Under the pieces are notes generated by a model, which ran no database searches, was not told the origin of the DNA, and was given only the letters and a program-made list of their open reading frames with translations. Source: Gammaproteobacteria bacterium (GTDB lineage Bacteria; Pseudomonadota; Gammaproteobacteria; Eutrophobiales; Eutrophobiaceae). Taken from it: DNA of 64,000 nt. Shown one piece after another: positions 35,821 through 43,098 of the stretch; position 1 is the stretch's first letter, and each line of letters begins with the position of its first letter. Location: contig JAPOQU010000093.1 of the NCBI GenBank assembly GCA_026710545.1, positions 26,507 to 90,506 of the forward strand, read 5' to 3'. The position numbers were made by a program, and so were the translations under genes.

Positions 35821-37083
35821 TTAAACGGCCGTCTCCCGGCCTGTTATCGGCTGCGGTTCGCGCGGCCCTTCAGTCCCTTGCCCAGGGCCGCTGTCCTTGC
35901 CGGCTGTTGCCTGCCGCCCGTCCTGCGCTGCTTGCGCGGTCCCGGCCGCGGCGGACTCCGCGGCAGCCGCCGGTATTTCCCGCTCCTCTGCGAACACCTG
36001 GTTACGCGCCAGTTCACGCTCCAGCAACTGTGCTTCGGTCCAACCTTGAAATTCTTCCGCCCCCGGTTCCCTGTTTGCCTCGTCCAGCCGCCGGTTCAAC
36101 TCCTGTTCCATGGTCGGGTCGCCTCCCCTCTCGAAGTCACTGACCCGCTTTTGCAGCGCCGTCAGTTCGCCCTTGCCCGCAGCAAACGGCGCCTGCGGCT
36201 CGGGATGGGTCGGACAGGCGCGATAGTAGAGTGCGGCCAACTGCTCCGCCAGTTCCAGCCCTTGCCCCACCCAGGCGCGCACCTGCGGCTCCAGCTGCGC
36301 GTGCTCGCCGGTCAAGGCAGCATGATACGGGTTGCTCTCGCCCCTGCTCCCGTACTGCATAAATCCGGCCGGGACTGCCGCGCTGAAATGCGCATCGCCC
36401 ACGCGGCGCGCCAGCTTCGAGATCTGCTCCACCTGCGGCCCCCAGGCCTTCACTATATCCCTCGGCGGCCTGTGGCTCCCCAGCGTATCCAGTGAGTTCA
36501 GCGCCCGCCCCAGCCCCTCCCTGTTAGCGAGAAACATGCTTTGGACCTGTTCAAGACTGTGTTGTTGCCCTGCCGCCTGCTCCGCAAAGTTGCGCTTCCC
36601 GGCGCTGATGGCCTCGGCGCACATTGCTACCGTTTCCGGATCAAGCCTCACTTGCTGCTCCCCGGCGCCGGCTGCCGGCGCAGCCTGCGGCCCGCCCGCC
36701 GCCGGCGCCCCCGCAACCCCGCCGCCCGCGTCCCGGTTACCGCGTTGCGTAACGCGCGCCACCAGGTTGCCGATGCCTTCCCGGATATATTGCGCCAGGC
36801 GCCGCAACCGCGAGGCGAGTTGCAGGCCGGGCCGGCGCAGCTCGCCGGGCTGGTTGACGGCCTCGCCGTCCGCCGCCGCCACCGTCCGGGCCGGGCTGTC
36901 CGAAGGCGCAGGGCCGGCGCCGGCAAGCGCCGGCGCAACCGGACTTTGCGCGCCGCCTGCGCGCACCTGACGGCCGTCATGGGTCGCGCCGGCCGGCGCG
37001 GTGGATACCCGGGAATCCGGCTGGCTGTCACGCGCGACCGGCGGGGTAACAACTGTGGGTGCAGGGTTGCTTACTGAGGGCAT
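35821..37083 (-). CDS. E3: predicted T3SS effector, paralogue of E7
   Basis: The 420-residue protein has a proline/alanine-rich, apparently unstructured N-terminus, as secreted effectors do. Residues about 29-70 (APAGATHDGR then AQSPVAPALAGAGPAPS) nearly match E7 (43099-44499). Then comes a basic amphipathic stretch (RRLAQYIREGIGNLVARVTQR) also mirrored in E7. The rest is helical with no recognised catalytic motif. It is the first gene after shared regulatory copy 2 and has a strong GGAGG site. Function unknown. Confidence 0.65.
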   Translation of the reverse strand: MPSVSNPAPTVVTPPVARDSQPDSRVSTAPAGATHDGRQVRAGGAQSPVAPALAGAGPAPSDSPARTVAAADGEAVNQPGELRRPGLQLASRLRRLAQYIREGIGNLVARVTQRGNRDAGGGVAGAPAAGGPQAAPAAGAGEQQVRLDPETVAMCAEAISAGKRNFAEQAAGQQHSLEQVQSMFLANREGLGRALNSLDTLGSHRPPRDIVKAWGPQVEQISKLARRVGDAHFSAAVPAGFMQYGSRGESNPYHAALTGEHAQLEPQVRAWVGQGLELAEQLAALYYRACPTHPEPQAPFAAGKGELTALQKRVSDFERGGDPTMEQELNRRLDEANREPGAEEFQGWTEAQLLERELARNQVFAEEREIPAAAAESAAAGTAQAAQDGRQATAGKDSGPGQGTEGPREPQPITGRETAV

Positions 37084-37457
37084 TCTTCATTCACCTCCAG
37101 TGCTTCAATGTAATGCAGCACAATTAATTGTTACTATTGTCTTCCTCATTACTCAGGCTGAGCCTGCCCTGTCGCGCCGCCGGGACGCTTGACGCTCTCC
37201 CGGCCCGAGACGGAACATGTTCAGTACGGATGTATAATTTTAATTCAAATGTATTGCTGACGAGAAACGTTTAATTGTGAGTTTTTCAGGAGGTCTGTGA
37301 GAATAACTCACACGATAGCCCGCTATAGCTGAGGCCCGTGCAGATTATTTAAGGCAGAACCCGGGCTGTATCATACCGCCGCTTGCGCCGGGCAGCGATT
37401 ATCGTAAAGTATGCTCTTGCCCTGTGCCGGCAGTCGTTGCAGTGTAGTCCGGCATAA
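37084..37457. promoter_or_regulatory. Regulatory gap upstream of E3, containing the shared element
   Basis: This 374-base gap has no credible gene. It contains the shared element at 37276-37363, AT-rich stretches at 37100-37150 and 37225-37260, and the end of the E4 transcription unit. The E3-chaperone-E2-E1 promoter is expected here. Confidence 0.55.
37276..37363 (-). promoter_or_regulatory. Shared T3SS regulatory element, copy 2
   Basis: TGTGAG at 37276, then after 20 bases the palindrome TGTGAG-N5-CTCACA (37296-37312), then a tail AGATTATTTAAGGCAGAACC. All parts have the same order and nearly the same spacing as 27654-27740. On the minus strand it lies 193 bases before the E3 start codon, further away than copy 1 is from sctP. 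Confidence 0.7.
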
Positions 37458-39107
37458 TCAATCGGCCAGCGCAGCCTGTAACGAGGCATCCAGTTTAACC
37501 ACGCCGTCTATCCTTGCCGGCTCGTCGTTCTTAGGGACGATGACGCGCATGGCGCCGGACAGCGAGGTGGCGTCGCCATCGAGGGTCTCGAGCGGCACAT
37601 CCGTGTTTCGCATCGTGCTGGTCTTTAAAACATAGCGGACATCGACGATCACGTTGTCGGCAGTTTGTGAAAACGTGAACGACATCTCCGGCGGGCTGCC
37701 GGTAAAAGGCTTCCAGTCTTCACCGCCCAGCTGTTCCGCGACGGCGGACGGCAGGACATGGCGTTGTTCCGTCGTCCTGGTCTCCGGTTGCGCAATCATG
37801 CCGGCAAACTGGTTGAAGCTGTTTTGCGACAACAGGTAACTGAGCTTGTAAAGCAATTGGGGATTGTCGCCGACCTGCTGTTTCAGTTTGTCAAACACTT
37901 TGCCGACACTCTCCTCGGCCCGTTGCTCCCCTTTAAGACTCGCAAGTTCCCGGATTTCGCCTTCGCCCAGCAGCGGCCGGGTCGTTCCCCGGGCGTCGGT
38001 AACGTTGATATATCCCGCCTTCAGGTTGCGCGGGATATCCTTGTAACACATGCTGGTTACCCGGGCGCCGTCCGGCAGGGTTTTGGGCAACTGGTCATTC
38101 AGCGCCCCCCCGGCCAGCGCCGCTTCCCTGGAGAAGTTGCCGGCGCTTAATTCCCGGGCAACTTCGTTGACCCTGGCGTATTCGGCGTTGACGTCCGCCT
38201 GCTCCCGGGGCGCCAGGGTAAGCGCATAGGAGGAAGTCAGCCTGGGCGCGATCTCCCTGATATCCCGGGTGAAGACCCGAAGTTCCCGCTGCACCGGGCT
38301 TTCCCGGCGCGCCGGGGCAGCGGGAGCAAAGCCCTGGTTTTTCATGTTTTCCTGGTGTCTGGCTATGGGGTTGTAATCAACGCGGCCCTGGGTGATAAGC
38401 TCTCCGCCGGCGCTCGCCACTTTCCGCTGCATGGCGCGCGGGTCTGTATCGATGTACTCAGGAGTATCACTGCCGGCAGTGACGATTTCCAGATTGTACT
38501 TTTCCGCGCCTGCTTTGGGGAGTTCATAGCCGCGCCGGTTGAATTCGCCGCGCGCGGCCTGCGCCGCGCTGTCGAGATGTTGGGCGGCCTTGAGCATGAG
38601 TTTTTTGGCGGCAGGGTCGGTTTCCTGGGCGGCCTGTTGCCGCAGTCCGTGGACTACCTGGCGCATTTTAGGATTGCTGACGCGTTTGTTGAGCCGGTAG
38701 AGCTGGGTGTTCGACAATTTTCCGACCTGGCTGGCAAGCTGCGCACCTGTCCCAGGCCCCTGCTCACCCTGCATCACAACCTGGTCGGAGCTTTTGCCGA
38801 GCGTGGAGATGAGTGATTTTGATATCTGGCCGGCCGAGGCGCCGGGTTTACTGAGATTCTGCAACAGGCGCGCCGCGTTATACGAACTGGTTCCGGGCTC
38901 GAGCCCGCGGGTGATTTTAGCCGGCGCCATGAAGAAGGCGATGCGTCCGATGGCGCTGCGCACCTTGAGGCTGAACAGTGACCGGCGCGGCGCGGCGCTT
39001 TGTTGCAGTCCCGGTTGATCAGCGCGGCTGCCCCCGCTGGTCTCCTGCAGGGCCGCGCCCCCCGTGCGAGCGGGCGCAACAACTGGTGAAATGTTGCCTG
39101 GGGCCAT
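37458..39107 (-). CDS. E4: predicted T3SS effector, family unknown
   Basis: From the ATG at 39107, preceded by GGGGGAGA with a seven-base gap, the product has 549 residues (the frame is open to 39200). The N-terminus is low-complexity, followed by a basic hydrophobic stretch (RSAIGRIAFFMAPAKITRGL), a helical middle, and a C-terminal third that looks beta-rich (MSFTFSQTADNVIVDVRYVLKT then GAMRVIVPKND). That C-terminal pattern resembles the end of E5. I recognise no catalytic motif. It follows E5 after 46 bases in the E6-chaperone-E5-E4 unit. Confidence 0.65.
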   Translation of the reverse strand: MAPGNISPVVAPARTGGAALQETSGGSRADQPGLQQSAAPRRSLFSLKVRSAIGRIAFFMAPAKITRGLEPGTSSYNAARLLQNLSKPGASAGQISKSLISTLGKSSDQVVMQGEQGPGTGAQLASQVGKLSNTQLYRLNKRVSNPKMRQVVHGLRQQAAQETDPAAKKLMLKAAQHLDSAAQAARGEFNRRGYELPKAGAEKYNLEIVTAGSDTPEYIDTDPRAMQRKVASAGGELITQGRVDYNPIARHQENMKNQGFAPAAPARRESPVQRELRVFTRDIREIAPRLTSSYALTLAPREQADVNAEYARVNEVARELSAGNFSREAALAGGALNDQLPKTLPDGARVTSMCYKDIPRNLKAGYINVTDARGTTRPLLGEGEIRELASLKGEQRAEESVGKVFDKLKQQVGDNPQLLYKLSYLLSQNSFNQFAGMIAQPETRTTEQRHVLPSAVAEQLGGEDWKPFTGSPPEMSFTFSQTADNVIVDVRYVLKTSTMRNTDVPLETLDGDATSLSGAMRVIVPKNDEPARIDGVVKLDASLQAALAD

Positions 39108-39153
39108 GACCAAGTCTCCCCCGATTAATATCGAATAAAAAAAGCAGTAAAAA

Positions 39154-40026
39154 TTACTGTTCGCCCAGACTGTAAGCATACCGCAAAGGCGCCGCTTCAA
39201 CCACAGCCGGATGCCCCCCGGCCACGCTCCCGGCGTGAACCGTCACCGACATGGAATATTCATAAAAAGAGCCCTCTTTAAGGTGAATATGTGTTTTGCC
39301 GTCCGACCCGACGACCGTCTTCATGTCTTTACGCGCCTCAATATCAATCCGCACGTCCCCGTTATCAAGACGTTCAATCTTAATCCGCTTGGAATCATCC
39401 CCCTGTCCGACCGGAATCACCCCGTGGTCATGCAGCAACCCCAGCGTTATCTTGCTCTCCCCGTCAAAAAACAACCCCTGGTGCGCAACCTGGGACACGG
39501 CCAGCGCCATCTTCTCGTCGGCCTGCCCGTTTTCATCCGTTGCCAGGTCCCGCAACGCCTGCACGGAACGCGCCGTATCATAATCCATATCTTTACCGCC
39601 AATAACGTAATCGGTACGGGGAAAATCCTTCAGCGCCTGCTCGGCCAGCCCGGTCTCTTTATCGGACACATACTCGAACATGTCCCCGATACTGGTTACG
39701 TCAACGGAAACCGTTCCTTTCTGCTCCAGGGAAAGCCTTCCCCTTGCCTCCTCAACCTGTTCCGGCGCTGTTGCCTCCCTGCTCGCAGCGACCCTGGACT
39801 CCCCGGCTTCCCCGCGCCGCACAGATCGGGAGAACAGGCTTTTAAAATTCTTGAAACCGGCGCTGATATGATCGGCTATCTTCGACCAAGCATTCCTGAC
39901 CGCCGCAAACGGACTCCTGCCCTGCCTGACCGTGCGCCCGCCCAAAGCGCCGGTTGCGCCGGCCTGCTCCGCCTGTTGCGCCTGTTGCGCCGCGGCAACC
40001 GAATCGCCCCTGATTTTACCCACCAT
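39154..40026 (-). CDS. E5: predicted T3SS effector, family unknown
   Basis: The 290-residue protein starts with an Ala/Gln-rich secretion-like leader (VAAAQQAQQAEQAG). Then comes a basic amphipathic segment (RSPFAAVRNAWSKIADHISAGFKNFKSLF) like those in other effectors here, and a C-terminal domain with alternating strands (RIKIERLDNGDVRIDIEARKD, THIHLKEGSFYEYSMSVTV). No catalytic motif is recognised. GAGGAT precedes the ATG. A pair of hairpins separates it from the chaperone gene upstream. Confidence 0.65.
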   Translation of the reverse strand: MVGKIRGDSVAAAQQAQQAEQAGATGALGGRTVRQGRSPFAAVRNAWSKIADHISAGFKNFKSLFSRSVRRGEAGESRVAASREATAPEQVEEARGRLSLEQKGTVSVDVTSIGDMFEYVSDKETGLAEQALKDFPRTDYVIGGKDMDYDTARSVQALRDLATDENGQADEKMALAVSQVAHQGLFFDGESKITLGLLHDHGVIPVGQGDDSKRIKIERLDNGDVRIDIEARKDMKTVVGSDGKTHIHLKEGSFYEYSMSVTVHAGSVAGGHPAVVEAAPLRYAYSLGEQ

Positions 40027-40048
40027 GATTTATATCCTCACCGTTATA

Positions 40049-40075
40049 GGGAACCTCTAAAAATTAGAGGTTCCC
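40049..40075. repeat. Perfect hairpin with 12-base arms before E5
   Basis: Arms GGGAACCTCTAA and TTAGAGGTTCCC surround AAA. A second small hairpin (CAGCATA/TATGCTG, 40079-40096) and the partial repeat TTTTTAGAGGTTACTT (to 40115) follow. AGAGGTTACTT recurs at 51471-51481. It may attenuate transcription between the chaperone and E5 genes or be a mobile-repeat remnant; it lacks a clean T-tract on the minus strand. Confidence 0.6.
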
Positions 40076-40119
40076 GTGCAGCATAGGGATATGCTGTCAT
40101 TTTTAGAGGTTACTTATAA

Positions 40120-40602
40120 TCAAACCCGGCTGACCCGGTGAATATCGGGCAACTCCAACGGTTCTTTTTTTCTTCCCACCTCACCCTCCCGGAAAAGGCC
40201 CGCCCAGAGTTCCAGGTAATTCACAAAACGCTCAACCTCGCGGGCAAACATGTCCGGGTCGGTCAAGTCCTGGCTGAAACTGCGATTGAACACAACCTCG
40301 TCCCGTGACCGGTCAACGGCAAAAGTTCCCCCGCCTGTTCCGCTCCCGAAAAGGTGGGCCGACAAAAGTTCAAGGTAAAACGATTCCCGGTTGTCAGGCG
40401 GAATTTTTCCGACAACGGCATACATGTAAAAACTGGCGCCGTCGTCGGCCAACTCGATATCCGCATTGAATTGCTCATCGAATACAAGACGACAGACCCC
40501 GTTCTCATCGAACTTCAGTTTTCCAAGTCCCAACTGCCGGCCGAACCTGTCCAGAAGGTTCTCAACGTTCACCCGCGCACGGAACAGGGGGTCCCTGTTC
40601 AT
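40120..40602 (-). CDS. CesT-family T3SS chaperone (for E6)
   Basis: The 160-residue acidic protein has a typical CesT layout: NVENLLDRFGRQLGLGKLKFDENGVCRLVFDEQFNADIELADDG, then the hydrophobic strand FYMYAVVGKIP, the loop SAHLFGSGTGGGTFAVD and a C-terminal helix (ARFVNYLELW type). Its ATG overlaps the E6 stop codon (ATGA), so it is translationally coupled to E6, its likely client; E5 follows. A GTG one codon earlier is possible. Confidence 0.88.
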   Translation of the reverse strand: MNRDPLFRARVNVENLLDRFGRQLGLGKLKFDENGVCRLVFDEQFNADIELADDGASFYMYAVVGKIPPDNRESFYLELLSAHLFGSGTGGGTFAVDRSRDEVVFNRSFSQDLTDPDMFAREVERFVNYLELWAGLFREGEVGRKKEPLELPDIHRVSRV

Positions 40603-41492
40603 CACTCCGCATCCTCAACCAGTCTGTGAACGGCAGCTTTTACTTCACGGACCACGTCCTGGGTATCCGTTACCTCAGTGTCCATAACCAGCTTTGCCAC
40701 CTCATCATATACGTCTTCGGTCGGCATTACCCCGGCCAGGTCCCGGTACCATTTCTCAACCCGGGGTTCCATCGCCGCTATGGTTTCCTCGCGCAAATTC
40801 GCCATGACGCCATCCATATCAGTTACTTTGCCATCCCTCACGTTAATAAAAACGTTGTCCCTTATCGAATCTGCCACATTCCTGAACGACCTCACCAAAA
40901 CCAGCAAGCCAGTCTGGTTCCTGACATCGGCCGAATCACCGGAGGACGGCTCGACCGGTAAATCGGGCAGAGGCGAGTTGACATCGCGCGTAGCCGGAAA
41001 GCTGCGCGGTCTCTCATAAGGTCGCGCCGGGTCAACAAACAGCTCGCGTCTTTCAACGGGACCGGAAGCCAGGCCGGCGCCAGGTTGCCCTGTCTTTTTC
41101 TCCGACGCAGCCTTGGTCGCGGCCACGTCCGCTGACGTCTGTTTCAACCACCAGTCCAGAACCTTGCTGAAAGCCCTTTTCGCCTTGCCGGCGAGACGGA
41201 AAAACAATCCGGCCTTCCGCCCTTCGGCCTCGGACAGAGGTTTCGTTGTCGAAACATTAACCTTTTCCGCAACGCCGACAGAAACATCGCGCCGGAGAGA
41301 AGAACGGGCCAGGAACGATTTGCCGGCTTCAATGGCAGGCGCCACGGCGCCGGCTCCACCGGCTATGGATACATTACGAAGACCGTGACGGCCTTTTGAA
41401 ACGCCGGGTGAACCGGCATCGGGTTTCCCGGGGATATCCCGGCTGACGTTCGCCGGCCTGACACCGGACGGACCTGTGTTGATATGGGGCAT
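40602..41492 (-). CDS. E6: predicted T3SS effector with a diverged copy of the E1/E2 domain
   Basis: The 296-residue protein has a Gly/Pro/Ser-rich leader, a basic amphipathic stretch (GLFFRLAGKAKRAFSKVLDWWLK, about 96-117), the linker TRDVNSPLPDLP (168-179) that also occurs twice in E2, and a C-terminal helical domain (about 190-296). In the domain, GKVTDMDGVMANLREETIAA followed by RVEKWYRDL matches the conserved core of E1 and E2. It lacks the tyrosine array. Its stop overlaps the start of the CesT chaperone gene. E6 thus links two effector operons by descent. Biochemical role unknown. Confidence 0.75.
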   Translation of the reverse strand: MPHINTGPSGVRPANVSRDIPGKPDAGSPGVSKGRHGLRNVSIAGGAGAVAPAIEAGKSFLARSSLRRDVSVGVAEKVNVSTTKPLSEAEGRKAGLFFRLAGKAKRAFSKVLDWWLKQTSADVAATKAASEKKTGQPGAGLASGPVERRELFVDPARPYERPRSFPATRDVNSPLPDLPVEPSSGDSADVRNQTGLLVLVRSFRNVADSIRDNVFINVRDGKVTDMDGVMANLREETIAAMEPRVEKWYRDLAGVMPTEDVYDEVAKLVMDTEVTDTQDVVREVKAAVHRLVEDAE

Positions 41493-41587
41493 AATCAGTA
41501 AAAGGGTCAGATTTTAATTTGCTGCACATAATGTAATACAAAAGGGAAATTATATCGAACACTGACCAATTTTGAACAGTGTGCTTC

Positions 41588-41604
41588 TGTGAGTGTGTGT
41601 GTCA
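41588..41604 (-). promoter_or_regulatory. Weak third copy of the TGTGAG dyad upstream of E6
   Basis: TGTGAG is followed after five bases by GTGTCA, matching one arm of the shared palindrome and half of the other. It lies about 96 bases upstream of E6 and overlaps the end of the channel gene. The flanking parts of the 87-base element are missing, so this is weak. Confidence 0.25.
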
Positions 41605-42798
41605 ATATACGGCCAGGTAGTACAAAGTGAGGCATGATATTCCCGCCAGGTAAAAAACAGGCCCAAGCAACCTGACATAATGCACTGTCCGGTCTGTATT
41701 CATGGACTGGTGCAGGTTATGCAACAGGATGCAGAAAAACGTGGCGCTGCCGGTAAACAGGTAGGAGAGAAAAATAAACGCATCGATGAAGGTTAAATAG
41801 TTGACCCTGGGCAACTCGTCACTGAGACTGAGGTGGTAGGCTATCAGGGACAGGAACGCCACGATCGTCACGTTGACCTTTGCCTGGATTTCGGACGGGT
41901 GGATCCAGAAAACCGACCAGCACAGCGCGAACAGGAATATCATGGGCAGGAATATCCTGACCAGGTAATAGCCGGCCTTTCTCCGCACCTCGATTTCCTT
42001 GACGAAAAGGCTGTAGTGGAGGTCAATTTGATAATAGTCCTCGACCTTGGAACGGATGTCCGTGATTTCCCATTCGGGGGTCAGGCTGCCATGAAATTCT
42101 TCTTTCAGGGGTTGCAGAGGAATCCATGTCTGCAGTTGCTGAAGGGATATCCCGGTATCGAATACGACTATATCCGTGGTGAATTCCGGTTCGAGCGTGA
42201 GCCTCAGTGTCTGGCTGTCGAATGGAAACAGCCTGAGGTCGAACGTGGAGCGGAAGGTTGAAAAATCCTTGGTGCGCGCCACCAGGGTTCCGTCACTGTA
42301 TACCTCGATATAGTCGGCCCGGTCGGTATTGAAGTCTATCTCCGTCTCGCGTTTTTTGAATTCTATCGTCGGGTCGAATAACTTCTTTTTGCCCCATGCG
42401 TCTTCCTGCCGCCAGTCACAAAGCCATTTGACATCGACATCATCAAACCGGCCGAGTTCTTTCAGCAATTCGGTCACGCGTGGGTCCTGCCAGGTCAGGT
42501 AGAGTAAATAACCGACGTCAAATTCAAAGTGCCGTCCGTCAATCCGGCTGAGGTCGTCAATATGTAATATCGGCGCTATCCGGAATGGTTCGGTCATGTT
42601 TTCGTCCGGGTAGAAGAAGTTCAGCCGTTCATACAACTCCTCACAGAAAAGCATGCTCCCGTTTGAGTGGGAGGGAAGGGAAGACGCGTCGGCCGCGGCC
42701 TGTTGCGGAGTGAAGGCCGCGAGCAGGAGAACCGCCAGGGCTGTCTTTACAAACGACTGCAACAATGGGCTTTCACCTTGTGTGTTTCCCGGGCGCAT
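41602..42798 (-). CDS. Prokaryotic pentameric ligand-gated ion channel
   Basis: The 398-residue protein has a signal peptide (about 1-36), a beta-rich extracellular domain, and four membrane helices: M1 277-299, M2 303-325, M3 334-361, M4 376-397. The signature loop reads RLFPFDSQTL (189-198), matching the Cys-loop region without its two cysteines, as in bacterial GLIC and ELIC. Other family marks are RRKAGYYLVRIFLPM before M1 and DELPRVNYLTFIDAF between M2 and M3. A glutamate just before M2 (HPSEIQAKV) fits cation selectivity. It would sit in the inner membrane with its sensor in the periplasm. Its place inside a T3SS island is unusual. Confidence 0.9.
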   Translation of the reverse strand: MRPGNTQGESPLLQSFVKTALAVLLLAAFTPQQAAADASSLPSHSNGSMLFCEELYERLNFFYPDENMTEPFRIAPILHIDDLSRIDGRHFEFDVGYLLYLTWQDPRVTELLKELGRFDDVDVKWLCDWRQEDAWGKKKLFDPTIEFKKRETEIDFNTDRADYIEVYSDGTLVARTKDFSTFRSTFDLRLFPFDSQTLRLTLEPEFTTDIVVFDTGISLQQLQTWIPLQPLKEEFHGSLTPEWEITDIRSKVEDYYQIDLHYSLFVKEIEVRRKAGYYLVRIFLPMIFLFALCWSVFWIHPSEIQAKVNVTIVAFLSLIAYHLSLSDELPRVNYLTFIDAFIFLSYLFTGSATFFCILLHNLHQSMNTDRTVHYVRLLGPVFYLAGISCLTLYYLAVY

Positions 42799-43098
42799 TG
42801 AAATCTAACATTGAGTGGCCGGCCTTGTCAAATTGCTGTTGTGGGGCCTGCGCCAAGGCGCGAGTTTGAAAGAGTACTGGAGCCAATTGCTTATAATTCC
42901 GCACCCTGAAGCTGATTTTGCTCCTTGGCGCCATTGCGCTCTGCGTTCCGACGTGGTTGCAGTTGGCGTGGATAGCCAGCTTCCATAAGCAAGGATGAAA
43001 ATTGCACTGTTTGGCGCCACAATTACGGGAAATTATGGCATTATATTGAAATGCTCCTGATCCACACTCCGACTCCCTTGAGGCTGTCCCGGAGGTAA
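42799..43098. other. 300-base gap between the channel gene and E7
   Basis: No credible gene is seen; a 110-codon open frame on the minus strand here has unnatural composition. The gap separates divergent genes and should hold promoters for the channel (minus) and E7 (plus). GGAGG at 43091-43095 is the E7 ribosome site. The TGTGAG dyad of the other operons is absent. Confidence 0.5.
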
